A stretch of 64,000 nucleotides of DNA from Stutzerimonas stutzeri. Lineage in GTDB: Bacteria > Pseudomonadota > Gammaproteobacteria > Pseudomonadales > Pseudomonadaceae. The position numbers and the translations under genes were made by a program. The stretch is from positions 62,001-126,000 of the forward strand of contig NZ_JAMOHZ010000006.1 of NCBI RefSeq assembly GCF_024448715.1, read 5' to 3'. Below the pieces are notes generated by a model. That model did not search any database, had not been told where the DNA came from, and worked only from the letters and a program-made list of their open reading frames with translations. Numbering within the stretch: position 1 is the first letter of the stretch; each line of letters begins with the position of its first letter. This document shows, piece by piece, positions 53,036-61,810 of this stretch.

Positions 53036-54166
53036 ATGCGCGCGTTTCGTGACGAGAGCGAACAGCAGGCGCTTCAGCAACTGGTAACCAAGCGGTTTGG
53101 CATGGCCGCCGGGACTTACGGCCTTGCTCTGCTTTTAACCTGGGTTACCGTTGCGGGCGGCTTCTATCAGGCATCGATCGACACGGCGGTAGCCGGCTCG
53201 GTGATGATCCTGGCCAGCCAGCTAGTGTTCTCCTGGATTTTCTACCGAGGCCACAACCTGCGCTTTCGCGACCCTAGCCTGACGGAGCCTCAGGTACTGG
53301 TTGCGCTGGTCTGGCTGACGTTCTTCCTGTTCCATTTCGGTGATCATCGCGGCTCGTTGTTAGTGCTTTACGTGCTGGTGCTGATGTTTGCGGTATTCCT
53401 CCCGCCGAAAGTCTTCATCCGCTACGCCCTGCTGGCGCTTTTTAGCTTCGTCGGCATGTCACTGCTCGATGTACAGCTGAATCGGCTGGACGATCCGCAG
53501 GCTGCGCTGTTGCAGGGCAGCGTGCTGCTGGTAACGCTGATCTGGATGTGCCTGTTCGTCGGTTACGTCTACAGGCTGCGCCAGCGTATGCGGCAACGCC
53601 GTTTCGCCCTGCAGGCGCACCAGGAAACCCTGCGGGGGATGATGCGACAACTGGAAGATTTGGCATCCACCGACGAGCTGACCGGACTGTATAACCGTCG
53701 GCATTTCCTTCGTCGAGCCGAAGCGGAGTTAAGCCGCTTGCGTGCTGGGCATCAATCCGGTCTCGCACTGATCGACCTGGACCATTTCAAACGGGTCAAT
53801 GACCTTCACGGGCACGCAACGGGTGATCGGGTGTTGCAGGCCTTCGCGTCAGTGGCGCGCTCATGCCTGCGCGATGGCGATATCCTCGCCCGTTATGGCG
53901 GCGAAGAATTCGTGCTGCTGATGCCGCACACCGATGCCGAGCAATTCAGTGCTTGTTGCGAACGTCTGCGCGAAGCCTTCGCCACTGCCCAGCCGTTGGA
54001 CGTCCAGCTGCAGGCGGGGCATCTCAGTCTGTCGGTAGGGCTGACGCTGATCAATGCCGGCGATGAGCTCGACGATTCCTTGCAGCGGGCCGACGAGGCG
54101 CTGTATCGGGCCAAGGGCAATGGGCGCAACCGCTGCGAGGCAAGCTGGACGACCGCCAATGCCTGA
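53036..54166 (+). CDS. Membrane-bound GGDEF diguanylate cyclase
   Basis: A 376-residue protein: about six transmembrane helices in residues 20-190, a short coiled region and a C-terminal GGDEF domain (about 215-376). The active site is GGEEF (RYGGEEFVLLMP), a functional variant, and an inhibitory RxxD site (RDGD) lies five residues before it. It should make c-di-GMP in response to a membrane-sensed cue. The start is uncertain: ATG at 53027 or 53036, both weakly supported. Confidence 0.85.
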   Translation: MRAFRDESEQQALQQLVTKRFGMAAGTYGLALLLTWVTVAGGFYQASIDTAVAGSVMILASQLVFSWIFYRGHNLRFRDPSLTEPQVLVALVWLTFFLFHFGDHRGSLLVLYVLVLMFAVFLPPKVFIRYALLALFSFVGMSLLDVQLNRLDDPQAALLQGSVLLVTLIWMCLFVGYVYRLRQRMRQRRFALQAHQETLRGMMRQLEDLASTDELTGLYNRRHFLRRAEAELSRLRAGHQSGLALIDLDHFKRVNDLHGHATGDRVLQAFASVARSCLRDGDILARYGGEEFVLLMPHTDAEQFSACCERLREAFATAQPLDVQLQAGHLSLSVGLTLINAGDELDDSLQRADEALYRAKGNGRNRCEASWTTANA

Positions 54167-55094
54167 ACTTACCTGTGGCTCACGAACCTGGAACGTGACC
54201 GAGGGTAGCAATCTACTCGATGCGCTCAACGCTGCAGGTCTGAACGTGCCCTATAGCTGCCGCGCAGGCAGCTGCCATGCGTGCCTGGTGCGCTGCCTGC
54301 AGGGCGAACCGCTGGACGCCCGTCCCGACGCACTCGATGCCAGCCGGCGCCTGCAAGGTTGGAGGCTGGCTTGTCAGTGCAGCGTGGCCGAAGATCTTTG
54401 CGTGGCGGCATTCGATCCGGCGCGAGAGGGATTGGCGGCGCGGCTCGACGGGCTCGACTGGCTCGGTGACCAAGTCCTGCGGCTACGGCTGACGCCCGAG
54501 CGCCCGTTGCGCTATCGCGCCGGTCAACATGTGTTGCTGTGGAACGCCAGTGGCATTGCCCGACCTTATTCTCTGGCGAGCCTTCCGGGCGAGGATCCTT
54601 GGCTCGAGTTCCACCTCGATTGCCGTATGCCCGGTGCGTTCTGCGATGGGGCGCGTGAGTTGATTGTTGGCGACAGCTTGCGCCTCGGCCCACTGAACGA
54701 AGGCGCGTTGCACTACGAGCCCGATTGGCAGACACGTCCGCTATTGTTGCTGGCTGCGGGGACCGGGCTTGCGCCGCTCTGGGCCGTATTGCGCGAAGCC
54801 TTGCGCCAAGGACATACCGGGCCGATTCGACTGCTGCACTTCTGTCGGGACGAGTCCTACTTGCGAGGTCCGCTCGGTGAGCTCGCTGGGTTGCACGGCA
54901 ATCTGAGTGTCGAGTTGATCGATGGGAAGCAGACACAGAGCCGCCTGCAGTCCCTTCGCGCGACGTCGCGTCAGGAGGTGGTGTTGATCTGCGGTGGGAG
55001 CGGCTTCGTCGAAGACTGTGCCAAGCGAATGTTCCTGGCAGGCATACCAAGAGGACAGGTATTGAGCGATGCCTTCGTCATGCGGAAGGTCTGA
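54159..55094 (+). CDS. 2Fe-2S ferredoxin-type oxidoreductase with FAD/NAD domain
   Basis: A 311-residue protein with an N-terminal plant-type ferredoxin domain (Cys34, Cys39, Cys42, Cys72 in SCRAGSCHACLVRC and ACQC) and a ferredoxin-NADP+ reductase domain: RPYSLASLPG for FAD, AAGTGLAPLWAVL for NAD. It resembles reductase subunits of the CDP-6-deoxy-glucoseen/oxygenase type, which transfer electrons from NAD(P)H to a partner. No oxygenase is nearby. Its ATG overlaps the last 8 nt of the cyclase gene, so the two are coupled. Confidence 0.85.
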   Translation: MPELTCGSRTWNVTEGSNLLDALNAAGLNVPYSCRAGSCHACLVRCLQGEPLDARPDALDASRRLQGWRLACQCSVAEDLCVAAFDPAREGLAARLDGLDWLGDQVLRLRLTPERPLRYRAGQHVLLWNASGIARPYSLASLPGEDPWLEFHLDCRMPGAFCDGARELIVGDSLRLGPLNEGALHYEPDWQTRPLLLLAAGTGLAPLWAVLREALRQGHTGPIRLLHFCRDESYLRGPLGELAGLHGNLSVELIDGKQTQSRLQSLRATSRQEVVLICGGSGFVEDCAKRMFLAGIPRGQVLSDAFVMRKV

Positions 55095-55173
55095 CAGCTG
55101 ATGCAGCAGTCGCTGAATGAGGGATGTTACTGAAGGGCAGGGTTCAACTCGTATTGAATGCGTGGCGGCTCCT

Positions 55174-55214
55174 GGAAGGCATCGGGCCAAAGCTGGCCGA
55201 TGCCTTCCGGTTTT
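55174..55214 (+). terminator. Terminator of the ferredoxin-reductase gene
   Basis: A long stem, GGAAGGCATCGG pairing with CCGATGCCTTCC (with a bulge), and a TTTT run. Confidence 0.75.
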
Positions 55215-55238
55215 GCCGCAATCCGTTCAGCCGCGATA

Positions 55239-56693
55239 TCAGCTCAGCGAGTCGCCGACACGCAGGATTTTCATGGTGTTGGTGCCGCCAGTCGAATCGT
55301 GATAGCTGTCGCCCTTGGTCAGGATGACCCAGTCTCCCGGCTGCACGATGTTGCGCTTGACCAGTTCGTCCACTGCTGCCTGGCTGACCTTGTCCGCCGG
55401 CAGCGCGGCTGGGTCGAACGGAACGGTTTGCACGCCGCGGAACAGCGCCACGCGGGCTTGGGCATCGCGGTGCGGGGTAAAGGCAAAGATCGGTACCGAG
55501 GAGCGGATGCGCGACATGATCAACGTGGTGTAGCCGCTCTCGGTCAGGCTGATGATTGCTTTCACACCAGGGAAATGGTTGGCGGTGTACATCGCCGCCA
55601 GCGCGGTACTCTCGTCGCTGCGCTCGAAACGCTGGCCGAGGCGGTGGCCGGACTTGATGCTGGTCGGATGTTTCTCGGCACCGACGCAGACGCGTGCCAT
55701 GGCCTTGATCGCTTCCACCGGGTATTCGCCTGCGGCGCTTTCGGCCGACAGCATGACCGCATCGGTGTAGTCCAGAACGGCGTTGGCTACATCGGACACC
55801 TCGGCGCGGGTCGGCATCGGATTCTGGATCATCGACTCCATCATCTGGGTCGCGGTGATGACCACCTTATTGTTGCGGCGTGCATGGAGAATGATCTTTT
55901 TTTGAATACCGACCAGCTCGGCGTCGCCAATTTCAACACCCAGGTCACCGCGAGCGACCATTACGCCGTCGCTGGCACGAATCAGGCCGTCGAGCGCTTC
56001 ATCATCGGCTACCGCTTCAGCGCGCTCGATTTTGGCGATCAGCCAGGCGCTGGAGCCGGCTTCGTCGCGTAGGCGGCGGGCCAGTTCCATGTCGGCGGCA
56101 TCGCGCGGGAAGGAAACGGCGAGATAGTCCAGATCCATCTCGGCGGCCAGCTTGATATCGGCCTTGTCCTTGGCGGTCAATGCCGGTGCGGTCAAGCCGC
56201 CTCCTCGACGGTTGATGCCCTTGTTATCCGACAGCGGGCCGCCGATCAGCACGGTGCAGTGCAGCTCATCGGCAGTCGTGCTGTCGACGCGCATGACCAC
56301 GCGGCCATCGTCGAGCAGCAATTCATCACCCACGCTGCAGTCTTTGACCAGATCCGGGTAATCGATACCCACCACATCCTGGGTGCCGGCATCGCGTGGA
56401 TGGGTGACGGAGAAGCGAAAGCTGTCGCCTTCGGCCAGCTCGATGCGCTTGTTGGTGAACTTGGCGATGCGGATCTTCGGTCCTTGCAGATCGCCCAGCA
56501 GCGCGACGAAACGGCCATGTTTCGCGGCGATGTCCCGTACCAGCTGGGCTCGGGCGCGGTGTTCGTCCGGGGCGCCGTGGGAGAAGTTCAGGCGCGCAAC
56601 ATCGAGTCCGGCCACGATCATTTTTTCCAACACTTCCGGAGAGCTGCTGGCTGGGCCCAGGGTGGCGACGATTTTGGTACGGCGCGAGATCAT
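55239..56693 (-). CDS. pyk: Pyruvate kinase
   Basis: A 484-residue pyruvate kinase: MISRRTKIVATLGPASSS, LDVARLNFSHGAPDEH, DLGVEIGDAELVGIQKKII and ATQMMESMI, GEYPVEAIKAMA are all typical. It converts PEP and ADP to pyruvate and ATP. The form resembles PykA of Pseudomonas. AGGAG with 6-nt spacing supports the start. It is convergent with the ferredoxin-reductase gene. Confidence 0.93.
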   Translation of the reverse strand: MISRRTKIVATLGPASSSPEVLEKMIVAGLDVARLNFSHGAPDEHRARAQLVRDIAAKHGRFVALLGDLQGPKIRIAKFTNKRIELAEGDSFRFSVTHPRDAGTQDVVGIDYPDLVKDCSVGDELLLDDGRVVMRVDSTTADELHCTVLIGGPLSDNKGINRRGGGLTAPALTAKDKADIKLAAEMDLDYLAVSFPRDAADMELARRLRDEAGSSAWLIAKIERAEAVADDEALDGLIRASDGVMVARGDLGVEIGDAELVGIQKKIILHARRNNKVVITATQMMESMIQNPMPTRAEVSDVANAVLDYTDAVMLSAESAAGEYPVEAIKAMARVCVGAEKHPTSIKSGHRLGQRFERSDESTALAAMYTANHFPGVKAIISLTESGYTTLIMSRIRSSVPIFAFTPHRDAQARVALFRGVQTVPFDPAALPADKVSQAAVDELVKRNIVQPGDWVILTKGDSYHDSTGGTNTMKILRVGDSLS

Positions 56694-56872
56694 TCAATGC
56701 TCCTTTTTCAGAATGGTCGGGAGGCTACTATGCCGTGTGGCTGTAGTCATCGTTGGGGTGCACTACTCTTTGGGCGGGGCTGCGCGCGGGTAGATGGGGT
56801 CCGGCTCGCCGTTGAACGGGGCTGCAGTTTTTTTCGCCGTGGTCGATAAGCAAGCATCGGAGGATTTTACCC

Positions 56873-57250
56873 ATGCGCACCCTGTTCATTCTTTTCCTGG
56901 CCACCCTCAGCGTAGGCTGCAGCAGCAGAAACGCACTCGATCGGCATCTGGACGATGCCTACAAGCATTACGAAAGCGGCGATTGCGACAGGGTGATGCT
57001 GGAGCTCTCCCAGGCCGAACGCCGCAGCCGCCCGCGTGACAATGTTCAGCCGGAAATCTCGCTGCTGCGTGGTCAGTGCCTGGAGCGCCAGGGTCTTTTC
57101 GTTGATGCGGCAGAAACTTATCGCTTCATTCAGACGCGCTATCCGGCTAGCGAATACGCCTTTCGCGGTCGCGCCAGGCTGGAGACGTTGCGCCAGTTGG
57201 GGCACTATCAGCCGGAGGAGCGGGTGGTCACCCACGCCGCCAAACCCTAA
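56873..57250 (+). CDS. Small TPR-type lipoprotein
   Basis: A 125-residue lipoprotein: signal ending LSVGCSS, then two TPR-like helical pairs (DDAYKHYESGDCDRVMLELSQAE and LERQGLFVDAAETYRFIQTRYP). Probably an outer-membrane assembly or scaffold protein; not specifically recognised. GGAGG lies upstream of the start. Confidence 0.7.
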   Translation: MRTLFILFLATLSVGCSSRNALDRHLDDAYKHYESGDCDRVMLELSQAERRSRPRDNVQPEISLLRGQCLERQGLFVDAAETYRFIQTRYPASEYAFRGRARLETLRQLGHYQPEERVVTHAAKP

Positions 57251-57288
57251 AGCGAAGCTGGTATCGATGGCCGGCCGGGAAGGAACCC

Positions 57289-57717
57289 ATGCGCGTTGTA
57301 CCAATAATGTTTGTAGCCTTGTTGTCTTCGCCGTTGGTGACCGCCGAGATTTACCGTTGGGTCGATCCGCAGGGAAATGTACATTTCGACGCGCAATCGC
57401 GTCCCGGCGCCGAGCAGATTGAGGTCAGGCCGCAAATCGTCGAGCGAGACGAGGCGACCCGCGAGCGTGAGGCACGCACCGAACGGTTTTTTGAGGCCCG
57501 CCGGCAAGAGCAGCAGGAAGCCGATCAGGCTGCCAGCGAGCGGCATGCGCAGCGCGACCAGGAGTGCCGTCAGTTGCAAGAGGAGCTGTCGCGCCTTTCC
57601 CGGGGTGGGCGTTATTTTCGTGCCGATGCAAAGGGTGAGCGGGTCTACTACAGTGATGAAGAAATAGGGGCGGCGCGGCGGCAGTTGGCCAGTCGTATCA
57701 GTCAAAACTGCAGCTGA
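57289..57717 (+). CDS. DUF4124 domain periplasmic protein
   Basis: A 142-residue exported protein: signal peptide (MRVVPIMFVALLSSPLVTA), then the DUF4124 motif EIYRWVDPQGNVHFDAQ, followed by a charged coiled region rich in Arg, Glu and Gln. DUF4124 is a small beta motif of unknown role in envelope proteins. AAGGA precedes the start. Confidence 0.75.
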   Translation: MRVVPIMFVALLSSPLVTAEIYRWVDPQGNVHFDAQSRPGAEQIEVRPQIVERDEATREREARTERFFEARRQEQQEADQAASERHAQRDQECRQLQEELSRLSRGGRYFRADAKGERVYYSDEEIGAARRQLASRISQNCS

Positions 57718-57767
57718 GTCGCCGGTAACGGTGGCAGCGACCAAACTTGGCGGCAGGCCCGGAACCG

Positions 57768-58202
57768 ATGAACATGTTCAATCAACGCAGCATTGAACGG
57801 CACCAGTTGCCGTATTACCTCAATGTATTCAATCGTTTCACTGATAAACCCTTGGGCTTTATCGGCAATCTGTCAGAGTCGGGTCTGATGCTTATCAGCC
57901 CGTATCCGATGATGACGGATGCGCGCTTCGAGATGCGCTTGAAGATACCCGGCCAGCACGGCCAGCTGCGGCATATTGACTTCAGCGCGACCTGTCGCTG
58001 GTCCCGCGAAGATGTAACGCCTGGCAGCTTCGATTCGGGCTTCGTCCTGCTCTCGCCGCCCAGCGAGATCAGGGACATGATCGACGCGTTGCATCATTAC
58101 TTCAGCTTTCGGCCCATGCTGCATATTCCACCGGCTCGCCTGCCACGCATGGATGTGCCAACCAGCAAGGCGGCCGATCAGGATCGTTGCCTCGGAACCT
58201 GA
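57768..58202 (+). CDS. PilZ domain protein, atypical c-di-GMP motif
   Basis: A 144-residue protein with a PilZ domain (about 8-110): NLSESGLMLI is the conserved DxSxxG-like strand and CRWSREDVTPGSFDSGFVLL the C-terminal strands. The N-terminal RxxxR is replaced by RHQLPYYL, so binding of c-di-GMP is doubtful or altered. It follows the DUF4124 gene by 50 nt and may be in the same operon. Confidence 0.75.
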   Translation: MNMFNQRSIERHQLPYYLNVFNRFTDKPLGFIGNLSESGLMLISPYPMMTDARFEMRLKIPGQHGQLRHIDFSATCRWSREDVTPGSFDSGFVLLSPPSEIRDMIDALHHYFSFRPMLHIPPARLPRMDVPTSKAADQDRCLGT

Positions 58203-58273
58203 AAGGGGTGATGTCGAAATTTTCACTCGCGTCGCTCAAGCACACTTTCATGCCGCTCTGCGAAGCCTGCGTG

Positions 58274-59602
58274 CTATAGCACACCACCTTTTTTCCAGGC
58301 CAGATAGCGGCTGATTAACGCCGGCCCAAGTTCGTGCGGCCGCGCATCGAGTACCGGCACGCCATGAGCCAGCAGCCGTTCATGCAGACCGCTGCGCGCG
58401 TTCAGATAGTCCAGGGTGCCGCAATAGGCCAGCGCATCCTGGAAGCTGCTGACCGGTTGCTGCCGCAGCCCATCGAGGACCTGCTCGCGCAAGCTCACCA
58501 CCAAAACTCGATGTCGGCGCGAAAGGCGGCTGACCGCGCCGAGCAGGTCTTCATCGTCCTCGTCGCGCAGGTTACTCAGGATGATTACCAGCGCCCGTCG
58601 TTTCTGCAGCGCCAGGACATTGCTCGCAGCCAGCGCAAAGTCCGCCGGCTGCCGGGTATTGGCCAGGTCATAGACGCCGTTGAGCAGGGCGTTCAACTGT
58701 AACTGGCCCTTGGCCGGTGCGAAGAAACGGCGTTGTTCGGTGGCAAATGTGTAGAGCCCCAGAGCATCGCCCTGGCGCAAGGCTACATAACCCAGCAGCA
58801 GGCTCGCGTTGAGCGCATGGTCGAAGTGCGAGAGCGTGCCATCCTGGCTGCGCATCCGCCGGCCGCAATCGAGCATCAGCAGGATCTGCTGATCGCGATC
58901 ATCCTGGTATTCACGGGCGATGGGCATGCGCTTGCGCGCCGTGGCCTTCCAGTCGATCTGCCGTAGGGTGTCGCCTTCGCGGAACTCGCGTAACTGATGA
59001 AAATCCAGCCCCAATCCGCGGCGAGGTTGCTGTCGCACGCCCAGGCGGCTTAGCCAGCTGTCCACAGCCATTAGCGGCGCGCCGTGCAGTCGAGTGAAGT
59101 CGGGGTAAACGCGAGTCTGCGATTCCAGGCGCAGCAGGCGGCGCTCGCGCCATAGCCCAAACGGACTGTACAAGCGGATCTCACATTGACTGAAATGGAA
59201 ATGTCCGCGGCGTTCCGGGCGCACTCGGTAGCTGAGGTCGCAGTGTTGCCCAGGCAAGAGAATCAAGAATAGGGGCAGGTTCTGGAGCTCCATTCCGGTG
59301 GGAGCGTGGTCGAATATTTCCAGGCGCAAAGGCTGAGTCAGTGAATGTCGAACCTGAAGCTGCACCTCATGCCAGCGGCCCAGTGCCAGGTTGCCGGTCA
59401 GGTTGCGTCGCAGACTGGGTGAGGGCAGACGGTGCAAGGACAGCGCGTCGAATGCCGACAGCAGGCCCAGGCACAGCAGCAATCCCCACCAAGCCAAGTT
59501 TGTTCCGGGCAGGTCGGCATCCAGGGACGACGATATCCCCAGCGGCAGAGCAAGGCCGAGCAATGCAGCCAGCGCGTAGATCAGCCGTCGTGATGGATTC
59601 AT
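58274..59602 (-). CDS. DUF58 domain protein
   Basis: A 442-residue membrane protein: two N-terminal helices (residues 8-60), a beta-rich region, and a DUF58/von Willebrand A-like domain with the signature GLDFHQLREFREGDTLRQIDWKATAR. DUF58 proteins are encoded with MoxR ATPases, here upstream, and are thought to be their substrates or partners. The ATG at 59602 is chosen as the one preceding the first membrane helix. Confidence 0.85.
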   Translation of the reverse strand: MNPSRRLIYALAALLGLALPLGISSSLDADLPGTNLAWWGLLLCLGLLSAFDALSLHRLPSPSLRRNLTGNLALGRWHEVQLQVRHSLTQPLRLEIFDHAPTGMELQNLPLFLILLPGQHCDLSYRVRPERRGHFHFSQCEIRLYSPFGLWRERRLLRLESQTRVYPDFTRLHGAPLMAVDSWLSRLGVRQQPRRGLGLDFHQLREFREGDTLRQIDWKATARKRMPIAREYQDDRDQQILLMLDCGRRMRSQDGTLSHFDHALNASLLLGYVALRQGDALGLYTFATEQRRFFAPAKGQLQLNALLNGVYDLANTRQPADFALAASNVLALQKRRALVIILSNLRDEDDEDLLGAVSRLSRRHRVLVVSLREQVLDGLRQQPVSSFQDALAYCGTLDYLNARSGLHERLLAHGVPVLDARPHELGPALISRYLAWKKGGVL

Positions 59603-59627
59603 CGAAGGTTCAACGCGTTGGGCTGGA

Positions 59628-60641
59628 TCACAGTCGCGGCGCCGCAACTTGGTCGAGCAGCTGTTGCAGCAGCTGATCCACCGAAACGCCTTCGATATTC
59701 AGTTCGGGCGAGAGCCTGACGCGGTGCCGTAAAACGGCAAGCGCAGACCCTTTTACGTCGTCCGGCGTGACGAACTCACCGCCGCGTAACAACGCTCGCG
59801 CCCTTGCGCAGCGAACCAGGGCGATAGAAGCACGTGGGCCTGCACCCAGTGCCAGGCCCGGCCAGTTGCGTGTCGAGCGAGCCAGGCGCACCGCGTAGTC
59901 GAGCACCTGCTCGTCGAGCGGCATGTCACTGGCGATTTTCTGCAACGCCTGGACGTCCTTCGCTTGCAGCAGAACGCGTAGCCCGCTGACATCAAGGATA
60001 TCGGTGCGAGCCGAGCGCGTGACCTGACGGACCAATTCCAGCTCTTCGTCGACCTGTGGATAGTCCATGCGCAGCATCAGCATGAAGCGGTCCAACTCGG
60101 CTTCCGGTAGCGGATAGGTGCCTTCCTGTTCGATGGGGTTTTGCGTGGCCATTACGAGGAAAGGTTGCGGCGCCGCCAGCGCACGTCCTTCGAGCGTGAC
60201 CTGACGCTCCTGCATGACTTCCAGCAGGGCCGCCTGAGTCTTGGCTGGCGCGCGGTTGATCTCGTCGGCGAGCAGCAGGTTGGTGAACACCGGGCCCTTG
60301 CGCAGCTTGAACTGTTCGCTGGCAAGGTCGTAGATGGCGTGGCCAGTGATATCGCTAGGCATCAGGTCGGGGGTGAACTGGATGCGTGAAAATTCGCCAC
60401 CGAAGCAGCGTGCCAACGCACGCACCAGCAACGTCTTGCCCAAACCCGGAACACCCTCGACCAGCACATGGCCGCCGGCGATCAGCGCGGTGAGCACCCC
60501 GTCGACGATGTCCTGTTGACCAATGATGGCTTTGTGCAGCTCCTGGCGCAGCGCTTGTGCCAGTTGGGCGGCGCGCTGTCGTTGAGTGCTTGCGCTGGTA
60601 GCGGGGGTAGTGTTGTTCGATTCGCTTGTGGCGTCGCTCAT
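59628..60641 (-). CDS. MoxR-family AAA+ ATPase
   Basis: A 337-residue AAA+ protein: Walker A GVPGLGKT, Walker B LLADEINR, sensor 1 (TQNPIEQEGTYPLPEAELDRF) and lid domain. MoxR proteins act as chaperones that help mature or insert metal-containing or membrane complexes with DUF58 and VWA partners. AGGAA with 6 nt spacing supports the ATG at 60641. It overlaps the DUF4350 stop by four bases. Confidence 0.9.
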   Translation of the reverse strand: MSDATSESNNTTPATSASTQRQRAAQLAQALRQELHKAIIGQQDIVDGVLTALIAGGHVLVEGVPGLGKTLLVRALARCFGGEFSRIQFTPDLMPSDITGHAIYDLASEQFKLRKGPVFTNLLLADEINRAPAKTQAALLEVMQERQVTLEGRALAAPQPFLVMATQNPIEQEGTYPLPEAELDRFMLMLRMDYPQVDEELELVRQVTRSARTDILDVSGLRVLLQAKDVQALQKIASDMPLDEQVLDYAVRLARSTRNWPGLALGAGPRASIALVRCARARALLRGGEFVTPDDVKGSALAVLRHRVRLSPELNIEGVSVDQLLQQLLDQVAAPRL

Positions 60642-61810
60642 AGGGCATTCCTGAGGCTTTGCAGGCGGGCAACCTGAGTGGTGAATTCGGCGGTGCTGGC
60701 AGGCTTTGCGGCGGGTGAGCGTAATGCCTGATCGATTGAGTCGATGGAAAGGCGGCTGAATTTCGCCAGTATCTCGCATTGTTCGGCATGCCCGAGCGTT
60801 TCGAAACCGGGATGGCGGCGGCACGCCTGACGCAGTATGTCGCGTTGCAGATTGCTCAGCAGGTAGCGCTGCCCCGCGTGCCGATAGAGAAAATCGGCGC
60901 TGCCACGAAGGTGTTCCTGCAACTGTCGGCGGCCGCGGTCGGGTGGAGCGAAGAGCGGTCCCTGGCGTTGAGCCAGATGCCAGGTGGTGAATATCAGCAT
61001 CAGTAGCAGGGCGACTAGCGCTTCGGGAAAATAACGCAGCAGTTGTTGCAGCAGGCTGTTGTGCTCGGTGCGATAGGCCAGGGTCACGTCGCGGTCCTGG
61101 GTGAGATACCAGAGCAGCCACGCGTGGTCATACCTGGCGATGTTGTCGTTTTGCCAGATCCAACTATCGGTAAGCGCGGTGACCAGACCGTTGCCGTGCT
61201 GTAGCTGCAGCATATGCGTGGCGCCGGCGCTGTTGGCCCAGGCGTGTGCTTTTTCACCTGCGTCGTAGAGGTGATAGTCGGTATCGAAGGCGAGGTAGGC
61301 CGGCGCGTTTTCGTTTTCCAGATAGAGCCGGGTCAGCGGCGGATGCTTCTCGGCGCTGGCTATCCGGTCGGCAACGTCTTTGCCGTTGCGGCCCTCGGTA
61401 GTTTCGTACTGCTGCAAATTCAAGGTGTCCAATAGCAGGTCACCGCTGCTAGCCGTACGCTCATTCCAAAGGCGCTCGGCGACGAACACCAGGTGACCAC
61501 CATCTGCGACCCACGCGAGCAAACGAGCCGACTGGCGTGGCGTCATCTCGCTGCGGTCACCCAGCAATAGCAGGACCTGCGTGTCCGGTTGCAGGTCGAC
61601 CAACCCCGTAACACTTTCCGTGCGGGTGACCGCTCTGCCCTGGTCAGCAAGGAAATGCTCGGCAGCCAGGTAGGGATTGCTGCGCACCTGCGGCGACGGC
61701 CCATGCTCGATGACTTCTTCGTAGGGCGTCGCCTTGTTCATAGCGAACAGCAGCAAAGCGCCGAGCAGCACGGCTGCCAACGCCAGATAGATCGCGCGAC
61801 GGTAGATCAT
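60638..61810 (-). CDS. DUF4350 domain membrane protein
   Basis: A 390-residue protein with a transmembrane helix near the N-terminus (about 8-25), a DUF4350 domain containing NPYLAAEHFLADQGRAV and LLLLGDRSEMTPRQSARLLAWV, and a second transmembrane helix around residue 260-280 (LVALLLMLIFTTWHLA), followed by a cytoplasmic region. It is a conserved member of MoxR operons with unknown function. Overlaps both neighbours by ATGA. Confidence 0.8.
   Translation of the reverse strand: MIYRRAIYLALAAVLLGALLLFAMNKATPYEEVIEHGPSPQVRSNPYLAAEHFLADQGRAVTRTESVTGLVDLQPDTQVLLLLGDRSEMTPRQSARLLAWVADGGHLVFVAERLWNERTASSGDLLLDTLNLQQYETTEGRNGKDVADRIASAEKHPPLTRLYLENENAPAYLAFDTDYHLYDAGEKAHAWANSAGATHMLQLQHGNGLVTALTDSWIWQNDNIARYDHAWLLWYLTQDRDVTLAYRTEHNSLLQQLLRYFPEALVALLLMLIFTTWHLAQRQGPLFAPPDRGRRQLQEHLRGSADFLYRHAGQRYLLSNLQRDILRQACRRHPGFETLGHAEQCEILAKFSRLSIDSIDQALRSPAAKPASTAEFTTQVARLQSLRNAL

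Noticed and set aside
55158..56072. 304-codon plus-strand ORF opposite pyruvate kinase
   Set aside because: Shadow of a fully intact pyk gene and it runs through the terminator hairpin.
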